A stretch of DNA of 16,877 bases, taken from Dissophora ornata (Eukaryota > Mortierellomycota > Mortierellomycetes > Mortierellales > Mortierellaceae). The position numbers were made by a program, and so were the translations under genes. The stretch lies in NCBI GenBank assembly GCA_025201705.1, contig MU617201.1:2455-19331 (forward strand), written 5' to 3'. The stretch's first letter is position 1. The number at the start of each line of letters is the position of its first letter. Below are positions 1 through 9,016 of the stretch, in pieces. The notes under the pieces are model-generated. The model worked only from the letters and a program-made list of their open reading frames with translations, ran no database searches and was not told the origin of the DNA.

Positions 1-830
1 TTTTTTATTCGAACAAGAGCAATCGATGTTGCACCCGTCATTTACCCTACCCATCTTCGTACCAATATCTTTTCAATAAAAATGTTCATATCGTTCAAGC
101 AGGAGCATGCGAGTCTTTTCGTGCGCTCTCCTGTGGCAGAACCTGTCCCGTGCCGTGGTTCTCGGCCAACGGGAGCCACGCAATCTGTGGACGGTACTCG
201 AATCCCTTTGTAAACGCCATCCTTTGCACCCATTCTGGGATGTAGTTAAGAACCACATGGCGTGTAACTCGGTTGGTCCATGTCTAAGCCAGAGAATAAT
301 AATCGTCAGTGTTTGGCAATCGTCAGTGGTGCGAAACAGGGCTACACTCTCTGCAAAGCGCTTGTCTTTTTTTTTTTTTTTTTTTTTTTTTTTTCCAGAA
401 ATACGGGAACATTGCGTTCGACGCAGGTCAAAAGGCCGTGTTGACATCTTGCTTGCTCAAGAACCCAGACCCAGAGAGCCAGAATGTGATCTCATGTTGC
501 TTCTCATTTACAATCCGACGTGATAGGTATAACATACCAACAGTCATTGTTGGAAACTTCTTGCCTGTCTCTCTGGGATGACCGTCGTGACATTTGCTTG
601 CTAGTCTGATATTCCTCACTCCAAGTCCATAGCGCTTCTGCAATCAATAAAATACCACCTTGGGCAGCAAAAAAAAAAGATTGCCACCAATTTGGAAGAA
701 GCCCTTAATTTGATCCATCCCCCAGTGTCCACACACACAGTCACTCCCGGATCGCCCATAAACAAGATCGTGCCATTTCCCTCCCATCGCTGTTGGTCCG
801 CATTCACACAATCAATCATTAGACACGACC
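1..830. other. Intergenic / 5' flank of bL28m, no gene called
   Basis: No convincing gene was found here. AATAAA occurs at 75-80 on the plus strand and its complement at 4-9, so the first 100 bases may be the 3' end of a gene lying to the left. A 28-T run (367-394) is followed directly by CCAG, which looks like a polypyrimidine tract plus 3' splice site. The plus-strand frame stays open from 399 to the TGA ending at 581, but I could not link it to an upstream exon or a family. The last 200 bases before 831 should contain the bL28m promoter and leader. No TATA box is obvious. Confidence 0.4.
367..394 (+). repeat. Poly-T tract, 28 nt
   Basis: An uninterrupted run of 28 T is followed by CCAG and then an open plus-strand frame. 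It could be a simple homopolymer or the polypyrimidine tract of an intron whose gene starts outside the window. Confidence 0.9.
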
Positions 831-1602
831 ATGTTGTCCAGCACATCTTCCATCGTCCAGCTGGCTAGGGCGCCATTCAAGCGTGCTCAGCGCGGCCTCT
901 TTGGAGGTAAAAACATGAATACTGAAACAGCAGCGAGTCGTCTTCAGGAACACATCCAGCAGATCAACAAAAATATTAGCGCCATTTGTCTGCGTTAAAA
1001 GTTAGAAACAGCATTACCGACTCTTGATAACTCGGAGAGCCGGAGATTGCGTGACAAAAGGAGCGGCAACAGGATGGAAGGGTCAAGGATACTCGTTGTA
1101 TTCAGAACACTACCCTTTTGAGGACGTAGTTCAGCGCGCAAGCAAACATAGAAATATCTGTTCAATCTCGTACGGATGACAACCCGCAATAACACCCTCC
1201 GTCAACAAACTCAACCTCGCCCTCAATGAAATAGGCAAACACATCCAGTTCGGTAACAACGTTCCGTTCTCCAAGACCAAGACCCGCCGTACCTGGTTGC
1301 CAAACGTTCAGACCAAACGCCTCTTCTCCGAGACCCTCAACGACTGGATCCGTCTCAACATGACCACATCTGTGATTCGTACTGTCGATAAGAAGGGAGG
1401 TCTTGACCGTTACTTGCTTGAGACACGCCCCGACCTTTTGGGAGACAAGGGTGTGGAATTGAGAGGCAAGATTGTGGAGGCGTTGAAGGTCAAGCAGGCA
1501 AAGAAGGCTATGAGCAACTTTGTACAGATGCAGGAAAAGAACTCGAGTACGCTCTCGACGGCAACGACAACGTCATCATCACAGACTGGCGCGGCCCTGT
1601 AG
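831..1602 (+). CDS. MRPL24: Mitochondrial large-subunit ribosomal protein bL28m
   Basis: This is a structural protein of the mitochondrial large ribosomal subunit, the bL28 family (yeast Mrpl24, bacterial RpmB). Two exons, 831-906 and 1235-1602, join in phase (a G completed by GC gives glycine) to encode 147 aa. The intron is 328 nt, with donor GTAAAA and acceptor AATAG. Residues 1-20 are rich in Ser, Ala, Arg and Lys without acidic residues, as expected of a mitochondrial presequence. The junction restores the family hallmark GLFGGKHIQFGNNV, followed by KTKTRRTWLPNVQ, the bL28 core. The C-terminal 25 residues are a Ser/Thr-rich tail. The start is the first ATG, in context GACC-ATG. It is shorter than yeast Mrpl24 (about 258 aa), and the tail adds no recognised domain. 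The gene converges with RGP1. The assignment is secure from the core motif; the symbol follows yeast naming. Confidence 0.9.
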
Positions 1603-1698
1603 ATGAAGGGAGATATCTCGGAGAGAGGAGAGGAGAATGAGACGGTACATCCAGGAGGACAAAGTTACCGGCTCGGAAACGCTATACATATATCATAG

Positions 1699-1704
1699 AA
1701 TAAA
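1699..1704 (+). terminator. Poly(A) signal AATAAA for bL28m
   Basis: Canonical AATAAA, about 97 nt after the bL28m stop codon, in AT-rich sequence. Confidence 0.6.
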
Positions 1705-1928
1705 AAACTGTTACATCTCTTTATTTGATAGCACAGGCTGAAGACTCACATAGTCGCTCGTGTGGACTTTTATATCTCAATAGTACACCATCGATCGCCG
1801 GATGCCAAAAAGCTATCCTGAGAGCTTATGAAACACTCACATCGGTTTCTGTGGCAGTAGTTCATGTATAGTAACGCATAGATTTGGTTCTAACAAGAGG
1901 GGCGGTTTATCTTGTGCCCCCTCTTCAT

Positions 1929-1934
1929 TTTATT
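1929..1934 (-). terminator. Poly(A) signal AATAAA for RGP1
   Basis: AATAAA on the minus strand, about 90 nt beyond the RGP1 stop codon. Confidence 0.6.
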
Positions 1935-2022
1935 ATCTGTTTTCATTTTATAGCTGTCGACGTGTTTGATGTATGACAGAAAAAAAAAACATCATGACAT
2001 TTGCTTCTCGAGGAGCTTTCTC

Positions 2023-5000
2023 TTACGCAAGACTGAAAGACACTGAGGGTGGGAAGAGCGCTCCTGTTTCGTACGATGTCGGATAGACCTGGATTGGAAC
2101 CGTGCAATCAAAACTTTCCGTCGACAATGACTCGACCGCCTGGAACTGAGATCGTCGCTCATCGACGCTAGTCATCTTGAACCGGGGTTGGTTTGCGGGG
2201 CCAGTGATAAACTCAACGCGGATGTACCATTTCAGAGTTACTAGAAATGCCACATAAGGAGAGAGTAGTGTAAGAATATAAGCATATAAGCATTTACAAT
2301 TGTTGTGGCAGAGTATATAGGCTGGGACAGGCTGATTCTCATTCTTACTTGTCGAAGTCTTAAACTCTGGCGTGGCTGTGGGTGGGATGCAGAGTGCAAA
2401 GGAAGTGCGCATTGTGTCGATACATGATTCGTGCAACTCTGCGTGGACACGTTTTGTCAGCTTGGCCGTCTGAGCTGTGCTGCGGCACGAATAGTTTGGT
2501 TCGATCGCCTCAACAGTCTCAAGGGTCACTGAAATCTGATACGTCGGAATCTCGCGTGCTGTAAATGAAATGATACCATGCACAGTCTCGCCCAGCTTGA
2601 GCCGCGTCTTGATCAGTGACAGTTTTGCAACTGGCACATTATTCTTGCAGATGTCGTAGCTTGCTGAAGAATGGAGTGAAAAGACATTGCTTATATTTAG
2701 GACATGTCGAGCAATCACAACCCAAGCCGTATCTTCAAGTGTCCACATCCTCATATCCGGAACTCACCTGCACTGGTTGACCGGGAAAGTAATGCCACCT
2801 TTTCCAGGCAAGTGTGCGACAAGACTGCTTCCTCATCCTTGTATGCGTCACTCTCGCGACGCGTCAGTTCCCGCGTTTGCGTCAGACTAGATCCCTCGCT
2901 GCTAGGTTTGATGTTCCTCACCAGTTCATCCACGTAGTCTTCGAACTGTTTCCGTGCGAGCTCTAAGTCAGCAGCAGATACATATCCAAAAGCGCGAGCT
3001 GTCAGTTCAGGGCAAACCAGGAAGGAAATGGATTGACATGTTATATATATTTCATGAGACTTACTTGGATTTTCGATAGATTTTTCTGATACTCGTCCCT
3101 GTCCAGCGACGCCCGAGATGGCAGTATCCTTGTGTAAAATGACCGGGCTCATAAGGTCATACACAGGCCTCGTTCCCATCGCTGAAATGTTATTGTAAAG
3201 CCTAAAGGGTAGCTGGACGCTTTTGGCCGGGGTATGAACACTTCCTCTTTGGACTCCAAGCACGAGGTTGTAGGCGAATCTGATCGTCTTGCCACGGTGC
3301 GATGGGGGCAAATCTTCTGGGAGTTCGATCTGATATGTGTCTAGTATCATGCAAAAGGTCGAGATGGTACTTTTAATAAATGCGCTTTTCAACCATGAAA
3401 GTTCGCCATCGCAATGGACTTACATGAGGTTGATTCGCCAGGAGCCAGCTGTAAGTCGACGAACAAAATCGAAGGAGGCGTAGAAAAGACAGGGAATAAT
3501 CTGTTTGCATCTAGCGATGAAGCGTAGGAAGTCATAGATGTCAGTTCATCATAAGTACCTGAAACACCTATTTCTTGGACATTCTTTGGTTCAAGAGGGG
3601 CTATACATACTTGCTCGATCCCTCCAGTCGGAAGAGTTCACAGTTCCCAGAGTACCTCCTCCAATTGCACCTCCTCCTGAACTTCCTGTGGGTCGATACA
3701 TGGTCTTTGTCTTTAAAGACTCAAATTCTTGCTGCTTTATAAACGAACCGTCGACCATGAATTGACCCACCACTTGGACAGAACCCCACAGCAACGCCTC
3801 TTTCTTTGATCCTTGACCTAGCAAAGTTCTTGGACTGGAGTAGACCGAGCGATTGGACATGAACGATGATCTGCGTGTTGGTGGCTCATAATACTGCTGC
3901 TGGAAAGGTCCTCGGACGCTTTGCATGGATGACCGCGTGGAGTAATCCATGGAAGGTCGAGGTGTCTGATATTCGCCTTCATCTATCACAGATTGAGCGT
4001 CGGCATTGTCGGTGACCTGCAGCTCGATCATGCCCTCGTTTAATCCAGTCGTGCTTCCATCCGTTGCGACCCTAGAGTGGCCAGAGCTCTGTGTACCCAA
4101 GCCAAGACCGATCGGTGTACCGAACCGCGACAGACGATCTGGATCTGTGATCGACTCTGTGGGTCTTCCATTTGTGACGCTGCTATCTTCCTGCACAGAG
4201 TCCTTTGTTGTCTTTTCCTCTTCATTGTCGGGGGACATAATCTGCACAGGTGGCAGTAATGTGAGCGCCTGTCGTCCTTCAGCGCCTTCATGTCCAGTTG
4301 GGGGTAATGCAGGCAGCTTTTTCTCATCTATTCGTCGAGAACATTAAAAGTCGTTGAGCGAGAAATAAATATGCAATGAACGATGTAATAAATTTCGCCG
4401 CTGCATGGATGTGGATTGAATCTCTACTGTCCTGCTGCAATATGTACCAGTCTAGTTCACGTGTGCATTGATTTACCATTGAGGCTCAGTGGCTCAGGTT
4501 CTCCTCCAGAAAGTCCAAACGCCGTTGCAAGGGATGAAAAGGACGCAGAGCGATAAACGAAGCTAGCCAAGCCTAGAAGACCAGGGGAAGATATCGTGTG
4601 CGACTCTGATTGCTGAGCATAGGCTCGCTGTTGCATTTCCTGCAGTTGCTGCTGCTGATAGGGGGTAGGAGATTCTGGAGACTGTGGGGGGCTACTAGCA
4701 CCACTGCGGGGCGGCGCCGCCACCGTTTGCTCCTGCTCTTCCAGTTCTTCCAGTTCTTCCAGTCCTTCCAGTTCACGATCTGCAGTCAGCTGGTGCTCCT
4801 TGCCGTTTGATTCCGTCTGTCCCCGTGGGAGGACATCGATGTGACTGATGTCGGATGATACGCGGGTTTGGTTAAGAGCCCTGCTTGCGGCAGTGCCGGG
4901 GCGCTGCTGAGGCATATCTGATCGTACATGGGCTCTAGGGCCGCTCTCCTGCTGACTATCGCTCTTGGACATAGTATTCACGCTTTGCGTCAGCGAAGCT

Positions 5001-5404
5001 GCCGAACGACCTAGACCCTTGGCATCAGCTTTTGTTGGCGTGTGCAGGGGAGAGTTTTGAGAGGACAATTCCAAAGGTGAGATTGGTGAGATGGCTCCAG
5101 GCCTGTCACGATTCGGCTCAGCAAAGATCTGTGAAGTGGATGATGTTGGATGGGCCTGGTGTCCGTTACCTTGACCATTGTCATTGCTTTCGTGTTGCGG
5201 CTGTTGCGGTTGGTCGTCATGAGGCATTTGCAGCTTGTGTTGGAGAGAAATTGAAGGCCGCGGCGGCAGCGGCGAGCCATGGTGACCATTGGCGGAGGAG
5301 AGTGGTGCAGGCGCCGAGTTGGTGAAGGTGATGGTGCAGTTGAGTTTCTCCCCCGCAAAGAAGACGCCCTCTTGTGCAAACGTAGCCCTGACTGAGATGG
5401 GCAT
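2023..5404 (-). CDS. RGP1: RGP1 homologue, subunit of the Ric1-Rgp1 Golgi Rab-GEF
   Basis: Rgp1 pairs with Ric1 to activate the Ypt6/Rab6 GTPase in retrograde traffic to the Golgi. Seven exons (5404-4477, 4327-3611, 3558-3424, 3340-3065, 2998-2768, 2663-2349, 2240-2023) join in phase to 939 aa. Residues 1-29 form the first arrestin-like strand pair (VRATFAQEGVFFAGE). Family motifs return only after about residue 570: STPPSILFVDLQLAPGE, then HRGKTIRFAYNLVLG, YDICKNN, ESCIDTMRTSFALCIPP and LKWYIRVEFITG. Several fall across exon junctions, which confirms the splicing. Residues 30 to about 550 are a low-complexity insert rich in Gln, Ser, Pro and Glu. This makes the protein far longer than human RGP1 (about 390 aa) or yeast Rgp1 (about 660 aa). 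The start is the first ATG of the frame. Intron 4 (66 nt) is in frame and stop-free, so its retention would be silent. Introns are 149, 52, 83, 66, 104 and 108 nt. Confidence 0.88.
4738..4773 (-). repeat. 9-nt tandem repeat inside RGP1 exon 1
   Basis: Four copies of a CTTCCAGTT unit (plus-strand reading, third copy ending in C) encode a Glu/Leu-rich run of the EELEEL type. It lies within the low-complexity insert of the RGP1 protein, and copy number is likely to vary between strains. Confidence 0.85.
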
Positions 5405-5546
5405 CGTTCTTTTTGGGTGGAAGTGGTTGGACAAGCGAACAAAGAAAGGAAGGAAAGGCGGTCAGCTATGTCATAAGCTTGGCTTCTCCTGGTGGCGGTA
5501 GTAGTCTTCAGGACACCTGAAATGAACGAGCGGAGTGATGGAAGTA

Positions 5547-5578
5547 ATGAACGAATGAACGAATGAATGAATGAATGG
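5547..5578 (+). repeat. ATGA/ACGA tetranucleotide microsatellite
   Basis: Eight tandem 4-nt units: alternating ATGA and ACGA, then ATGA repeats, ending in ATGG. It lies about 145 nt upstream of the RGP1 start codon, in its leader or promoter. Confidence 0.85.
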
Positions 5579-5644
5579 ACGGGATGAGCCCGCGTTTGTC
5601 GGCAAGCAGGAATGGTGCTGGCACGCTGCAAAGGGCGCGTCCGT

Positions 5645-5650
5645 TTTATT
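5645..5650 (-). terminator. Poly(A) signal AATAAA for FRA10AC1
   Basis: AATAAA on the minus strand, about 107 nt beyond the FRA10AC1 stop codon. Confidence 0.55.
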
Positions 5651-5756
5651 TCACGACTGCCATCGCAAGTGCTACGAACACACGCTCGCACACAGTCACA
5701 TGTTCGTGGTGCAACAGCACAGCCGTGGCGCGTCCGTGCCACGGGCCTCTCATTCT

Positions 5757-7222
5757 TCACTCAAAGAGACCCTTGAATATTCTCTCAACTTCGGTCGTGT
5801 ATCCCTTCGGCCGCTCCTTCAGTGCACCCGTCTCCGACGTGTGTGGATCTCCAGCGGTCTCGCCATCGTTGAGATCTGTCCTTTTGCGCTTGTTGACTTT
5901 GTGCCTGCTCTCTCGCTCGCGGGATCGAGATTGTCGCCTATCCTTTCCGTGGCGTCTATGGCTATTAGTACTCCGACTCGATCCGGATTCTTCTGTGATA
6001 CCTCTCGACAACTTTCGAGACCTCTCATAGCGACTGTCACTATCCTCAGGGTGGAGCCTTTTCTCCTGTTCCTTACTCCCAACATTTTCCGCTGTTTCCT
6101 TGTTCTTCTCCTCTTCCTCTGGGTTATCGTGGTCATCCGCCGAGCCGCTTCGGCTACTCCTCTTCCTCTTAGAGCTGCTGCCATGTGGTTCGGAGGCTAC
6201 CGATTCCTGCTGCGTAGAGACTGCCCGCTTCTGCATTGTCTTGTAATTTAGTTTATACGAGCATTTCTCACAAAGCCGGATTTTGACTAGCGCGTTCTTC
6301 TTTTCGCCCTGTTCCACGTATCCAAAGTTGACCTCCCAGCTTTGTAGGCCTTTCGATTCATCGCACCTCAGGCTTCCACACGTGAACTGTCCTGCTCGTT
6401 TTTACGAAGAGACATATTACATTCCAGTGAATAAGGATGCAAGAAACTATTCCCCTTTAGAGCTTCGAAAGAGGCCCTTACCTTTGCCACGAAAGACTTC
6501 ATTTTCGTTACGCCACCGCATGGCAATTCGACCTTCTTGGTAGTATTTTAGCTCCACAAGAGCATACTCCTTGAAGAGTTTGTCGTAATACTTTTTAGCG
6601 ACGCGTTTTTCCCAAGTCAGATCTTCGTTATCTTCCTCTGACCTCAGGAACCTGGTTTTCCCCACACAGTTGTTTGTTCCAAAAACATGATAAATGAAAT
6701 TGTGAGAATGTATCTTTGTCCATAAGATCGTGACACAGTAAACTAAACGGTACTGCCTCTTCTTTTTTTACCGATGGTTCTCGACGAGGATATCGCGCTC
6801 CGTCTTGTAGTTGGTCTCTTCGTGTGGCTTCTCGCCTGATTTCTGGTAGTGCTTGACATAATTTTTGATAAGGCTCTGATGCCTAGACCACTGGATGTCG
6901 CAAGGTGGCGCGGCTTAGTAGCATGATCAGTTTCTTATATCCAGTTATATTGTTCTAGACACGCAATGCACCATGAAGAGTCGGTCTACATTACAGCATC
7001 CATTCCGCCGAGATCCTGTCCATGAGATGTCTGCATTTGTTCCCTGTTGTGGTGTGTAAAGAATCTGGCAAACACAAAAAGGAGAAACCGTTTTTTTTTT
7101 TGCAGCTCCAAATTAATTTGGTCCGCCCAGTGTGTGACCTGTCGCAAGAAAACCTCGGATAAATCGTCACAGCGGTCTACAGCGTGAGAGCAAGACAACT
7201 TCAGGGCGGCCTTCTTTCTCAT
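5757..7222 (-). CDS. FRA10AC1: FRA10AC1-family nuclear (spliceosome-associated) protein
   Basis: FRA10AC1 is a conserved nuclear protein linked to the spliceosome through ESS2/DGCR14. Four exons are well supported: up to 6995 (beginning at 7064 or further upstream), 6890-6772, 6651-6482 and 6391-5757. They join in phase. Across the junctions the reading gives GGMDAWSRHQSLIKNYV, then TERDILVENHRFLRSEED, LTWEKRVAKKYYDKLFKEY and GKGQFTCGSLRC, then SWEVNFGYVEQGEKKNALVK and LCEKC. The last parts carry the family's C-x4-C and C-x2-C zinc-binding pairs. The tail is a Lys/Arg/Ser/Glu-rich nuclear-type segment that ends in a conserved-looking ERIFKGLFE. The N-terminus is unresolved. ATG 7222 opens a frame that runs unspliced into the 6995 exon (about 383 aa), but an acceptor at 7065 suggests a first intron. 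ATG 7036 would give 321 aa, close to human (315 aa). The SUMO poly(A) signal lies just upstream. Confidence 0.85.
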
Positions 7223-7240
7223 CCTTTTCAATTAGAAGGT

Positions 7241-7246
7241 TTTATT
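7241..7246 (-). terminator. Poly(A) signal AATAAA for SUMO
   Basis: AATAAA on the minus strand, about 195 nt beyond the SUMO stop and 19 nt before the most upstream FRA10AC1 start candidate at 7222. The two same-strand genes therefore abut or overlap as transcripts. Confidence 0.5.
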
Positions 7247-7438
7247 TCTGGCGAAGTGACGAGCCGAAGAATACGAGGGGTGTCCTTATCCTTGATAACA
7301 ATATAGAGAATGTGATGAAAAAAAAAGAGGTGGGAACAAAGCTCACAGCCACAGGTCGGTCCCTGGTCAGGGGAGGGGCATTCATTCTGCACCGCCTTTT
7401 CCGACGGAGTTGCGTTTCTGTGTTGTGTGATATATACT

Positions 7439-8185
7439 TTAGAATGATCCTCCAACTTGTTCTACCATGACATCAATCGAGTCTCCATCGTCCATCTCGA
7501 GCTGTATATTGTATATAAAAAAATTGGACAGGGTCAGTTTTTGAAGCAATATTGTACGCAAGAACCCAGTGTGGACTTTGCTCCATTTTCCAGGGTCCCT
7601 ATGATTTCACGTGAAAACTGTCATTCGTACCTCGTTGGGAGTGTTGGTGGGTTGGATTCTCTCTCCATCGTACAAGAAACGGACGCTGGTGACGGCCTTT
7701 CCCTGACGATCGCAGTAAGCCTCCATCAATTTCTTGAGCTGTGTTGAGCGCTTGATCTTGAAGAAGACCTCAGAATGGTCCTAAGTGTATCGAATGTGGA
7801 TGGTGAGGGCGATGTTTAGAGTTACTGAATAAAGCGCTGCGGTTTTGCTTGGTTATTTGCCACCATTTTTATTGTGACAGCCAGCCTGGCCTGGCAGTCC
7901 AGGGGGGTTGATGGGTTGGTGCCTGGAGTGGCATCGTAGCTTTCCTTATGACCCCTCTCGGTCTTCTTCATAGAAGCAGACTGAAATGAAGGTTCCCATG
8001 GAGAGGTCGGACAAACGTCCTTGCATCTTTTTTTGTTTCCATGGCTTTCTGTCCATGAAACTTATTATACTCCAAAGAGAAACTCGCTCGAATCCAAAGC
8101 GACACTTTACCTGTCCAACGACCTTGAGGTTGATGTGCTCTGCTGATCCAGCTTCAGGTTTCTTATCGACAACTTCGTCACCCAT
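7439..8185 (-). CDS. SMT3: SUMO (small ubiquitin-like modifier, Smt3)
   Basis: This small modifier is conjugated to target lysines after a SUMO protease exposes its Gly-Gly C-terminus. Three exons (8185-8111, 7780-7631, 7501-7439), all joined in phase 0, encode 95 aa. A flexible acidic/lysine N-terminus (residues 1-15) leads into the beta-grasp fold: HINLKVVGQ, then [18 protein letters not shown], then AYCDRQGK, then [10 protein letters not shown], and [15 protein letters not shown]. The diglycine is at residues 92-93, followed by a two-residue Ser-Phe tail to be removed during maturation. Every hallmark SUMO segment is present and the length is normal. The introns are 330 and 129 nt. The start is the first ATG of exon 1. 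It lies upstream of FRA10AC1 on the same strand with little space between them. A 78-nt homopolymer lies about 250 nt upstream of the start. Confidence 0.96.
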
Positions 8186-8406
8186 TGTGTGCGTATGTTA
8201 GTGTGTGACTGGTGATGGTTGAAAGAGAGGGAAGTCTAAGGTGAAAGAGATGAAAAGAGCATCGACAAATGCGTGCATTGTTTTTGCGCCTTGAACCCTC
8301 TTCCAGGAGCTGTTGACGTAAATGAAACGCCAACAAGCCACCGAGACGCGCGCTGGGGGGTGAGAAACTTTATTTCTTGTGCACCCTCTGCAACTCAGCC
8401 AAAATG

Positions 8407-8432
8407 ATGCAAAGCTGCAAAGCTGCAAAGCC
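8407..8432 (+). repeat. Short GCAAAGCT tandem repeat
   Basis: ATGCAAAGCTGCAAAGCTGC is followed by a third, partial GCAAAGCC copy that abuts the poly-A run. Confidence 0.8.

Positions 8433-8433
<1 letters not shown>

Positions 8434-8511
<78 letters not shown>
8434..8511 (+). repeat. Poly-A (minus-strand poly-T) tract, 78 nt
   Basis: An uninterrupted run of 78 A on the plus strand. It is flanked by AAGCCCA on the left (8428-8434) and AAGCCCAAA ten bases to the right, which resembles a target-site duplication around a tail-only insertion. On the minus strand it reads T78 followed by GGGCTTTGCAG, which could be a polypyrimidine tract of a SUMO 5'-UTR intron. The true length may be affected by sequencing. 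Confidence 0.9.
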
Positions 8512-8513
<2 letters not shown>

Positions 8514-9016
8514 CCCCGATAAGCCCAAATGAAGGGATGGGCAGAGGTATCTTTCTAGACATTTTCTCTGTCCTTAATAACGGGTTGGAAAGTAGCACGG
8601 CGACATTGCACATTCAAGTATTGTAATACCGTACTTTGATAGAATAGACTTGGAAGAGAGAGAGGGAAGCAGATGTCAATGACGACCCAACATATTTTAT
8701 CGTTGTTACGCAAGATGGGTGCATGACCTGGCCAAAAAAAGAGAAATCTCCGCATGTTGTATCCGCAAACACCATTCCTTCATTATAGCATGCTTAAGAT
8801 AATGTCCTTCTGGGACAGGCATATGTGATACAGCATGTCTTTTGTGGTAATGGATGTGGTGTTCCAACCTGGCGGGGGGCTCTGACACAACGTAGTTTCG
8901 GCTATTGACCAACATCTTTTGGGAAGTTTAGTTTTTGTCTGCTTCATACGTTTATGTGTTTACTTTTTATACTCTCCCTTCAAGTCCATCCACAATCTAA
9001 GGGTCTTTTTTTTTCT

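Larger units (their letters stand above)
1603..2022. other. Convergent intergenic region between bL28m and RGP1
   Basis: These 420 bases hold the 3' untranslated regions of two converging genes. Each strand has its own AATAAA signal. No further open reading frame or structured RNA was seen. Confidence 0.7.
5405..5756 (-). promoter_or_regulatory. RGP1 upstream region and FRA10AC1 3' untranslated region
   Basis: This 352-nt gap separates the stop codon of FRA10AC1 from the start codon of RGP1 on the same strand. It contains the FRA10AC1 poly(A) signal, a tetranucleotide microsatellite and, by position, the RGP1 promoter. No TATA box stands out. Confidence 0.5.
8186..9016. other. Intergenic region: SUMO promoter side and PFK 3' flank
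   Basis: These 831 bases lie between SUMO and phosphofructokinase, both minus strand. They contain a 78-A run (8434-8511) and short GCAAAGCT direct repeats just before it. No open frame has coding character. I saw no clear AATAAA for phosphofructokinase close to its stop codon. Confidence 0.6.

Noticed and set aside
107..523. 138-codon plus-strand frame
   Set aside because: It runs through the T28 tract as poly-Phe and has no recognisable motif. The open length is explained by the low stop density of homopolymer sequence.
949..1248. AACACATCCAG occurs twice (949-959 and 1238-1248), the first after TTCAG inside the bL28m intron
   Set aside because: It looks like a decoy acceptor, but splicing there gives a quick stop. 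The 1235 acceptor alone restores the bL28 core. An 11-base match may be chance.
5011..5760. 249-codon minus-strand frame overlapping RGP1 exon 1
   Set aside because: It is a shadow of the Gln/Ser-rich RGP1 coding sequence and then runs into its leader. The RGP1 frame carries family motifs on both sides.
5571..6251. 226-codon plus-strand frame opposite FRA10AC1
   Set aside because: It is antisense to the Arg/Ser/Glu-rich tail, which produces long open Leu/Ser-rich frames on the other strand. It has no independent support.
7870..7905. GC-rich near-palindrome (CCAGCCTGGCCTGGCAGTCC) in SUMO intron 1
   Set aside because: A hairpin is possible, but there is no C/D or H/ACA box arrangement, so I did not call an intronic snoRNA.
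8395..8613. 72-codon minus-strand frame
   Set aside because: Most of it is poly-Phe from the 78-nt homopolymer, so it is not a gene.
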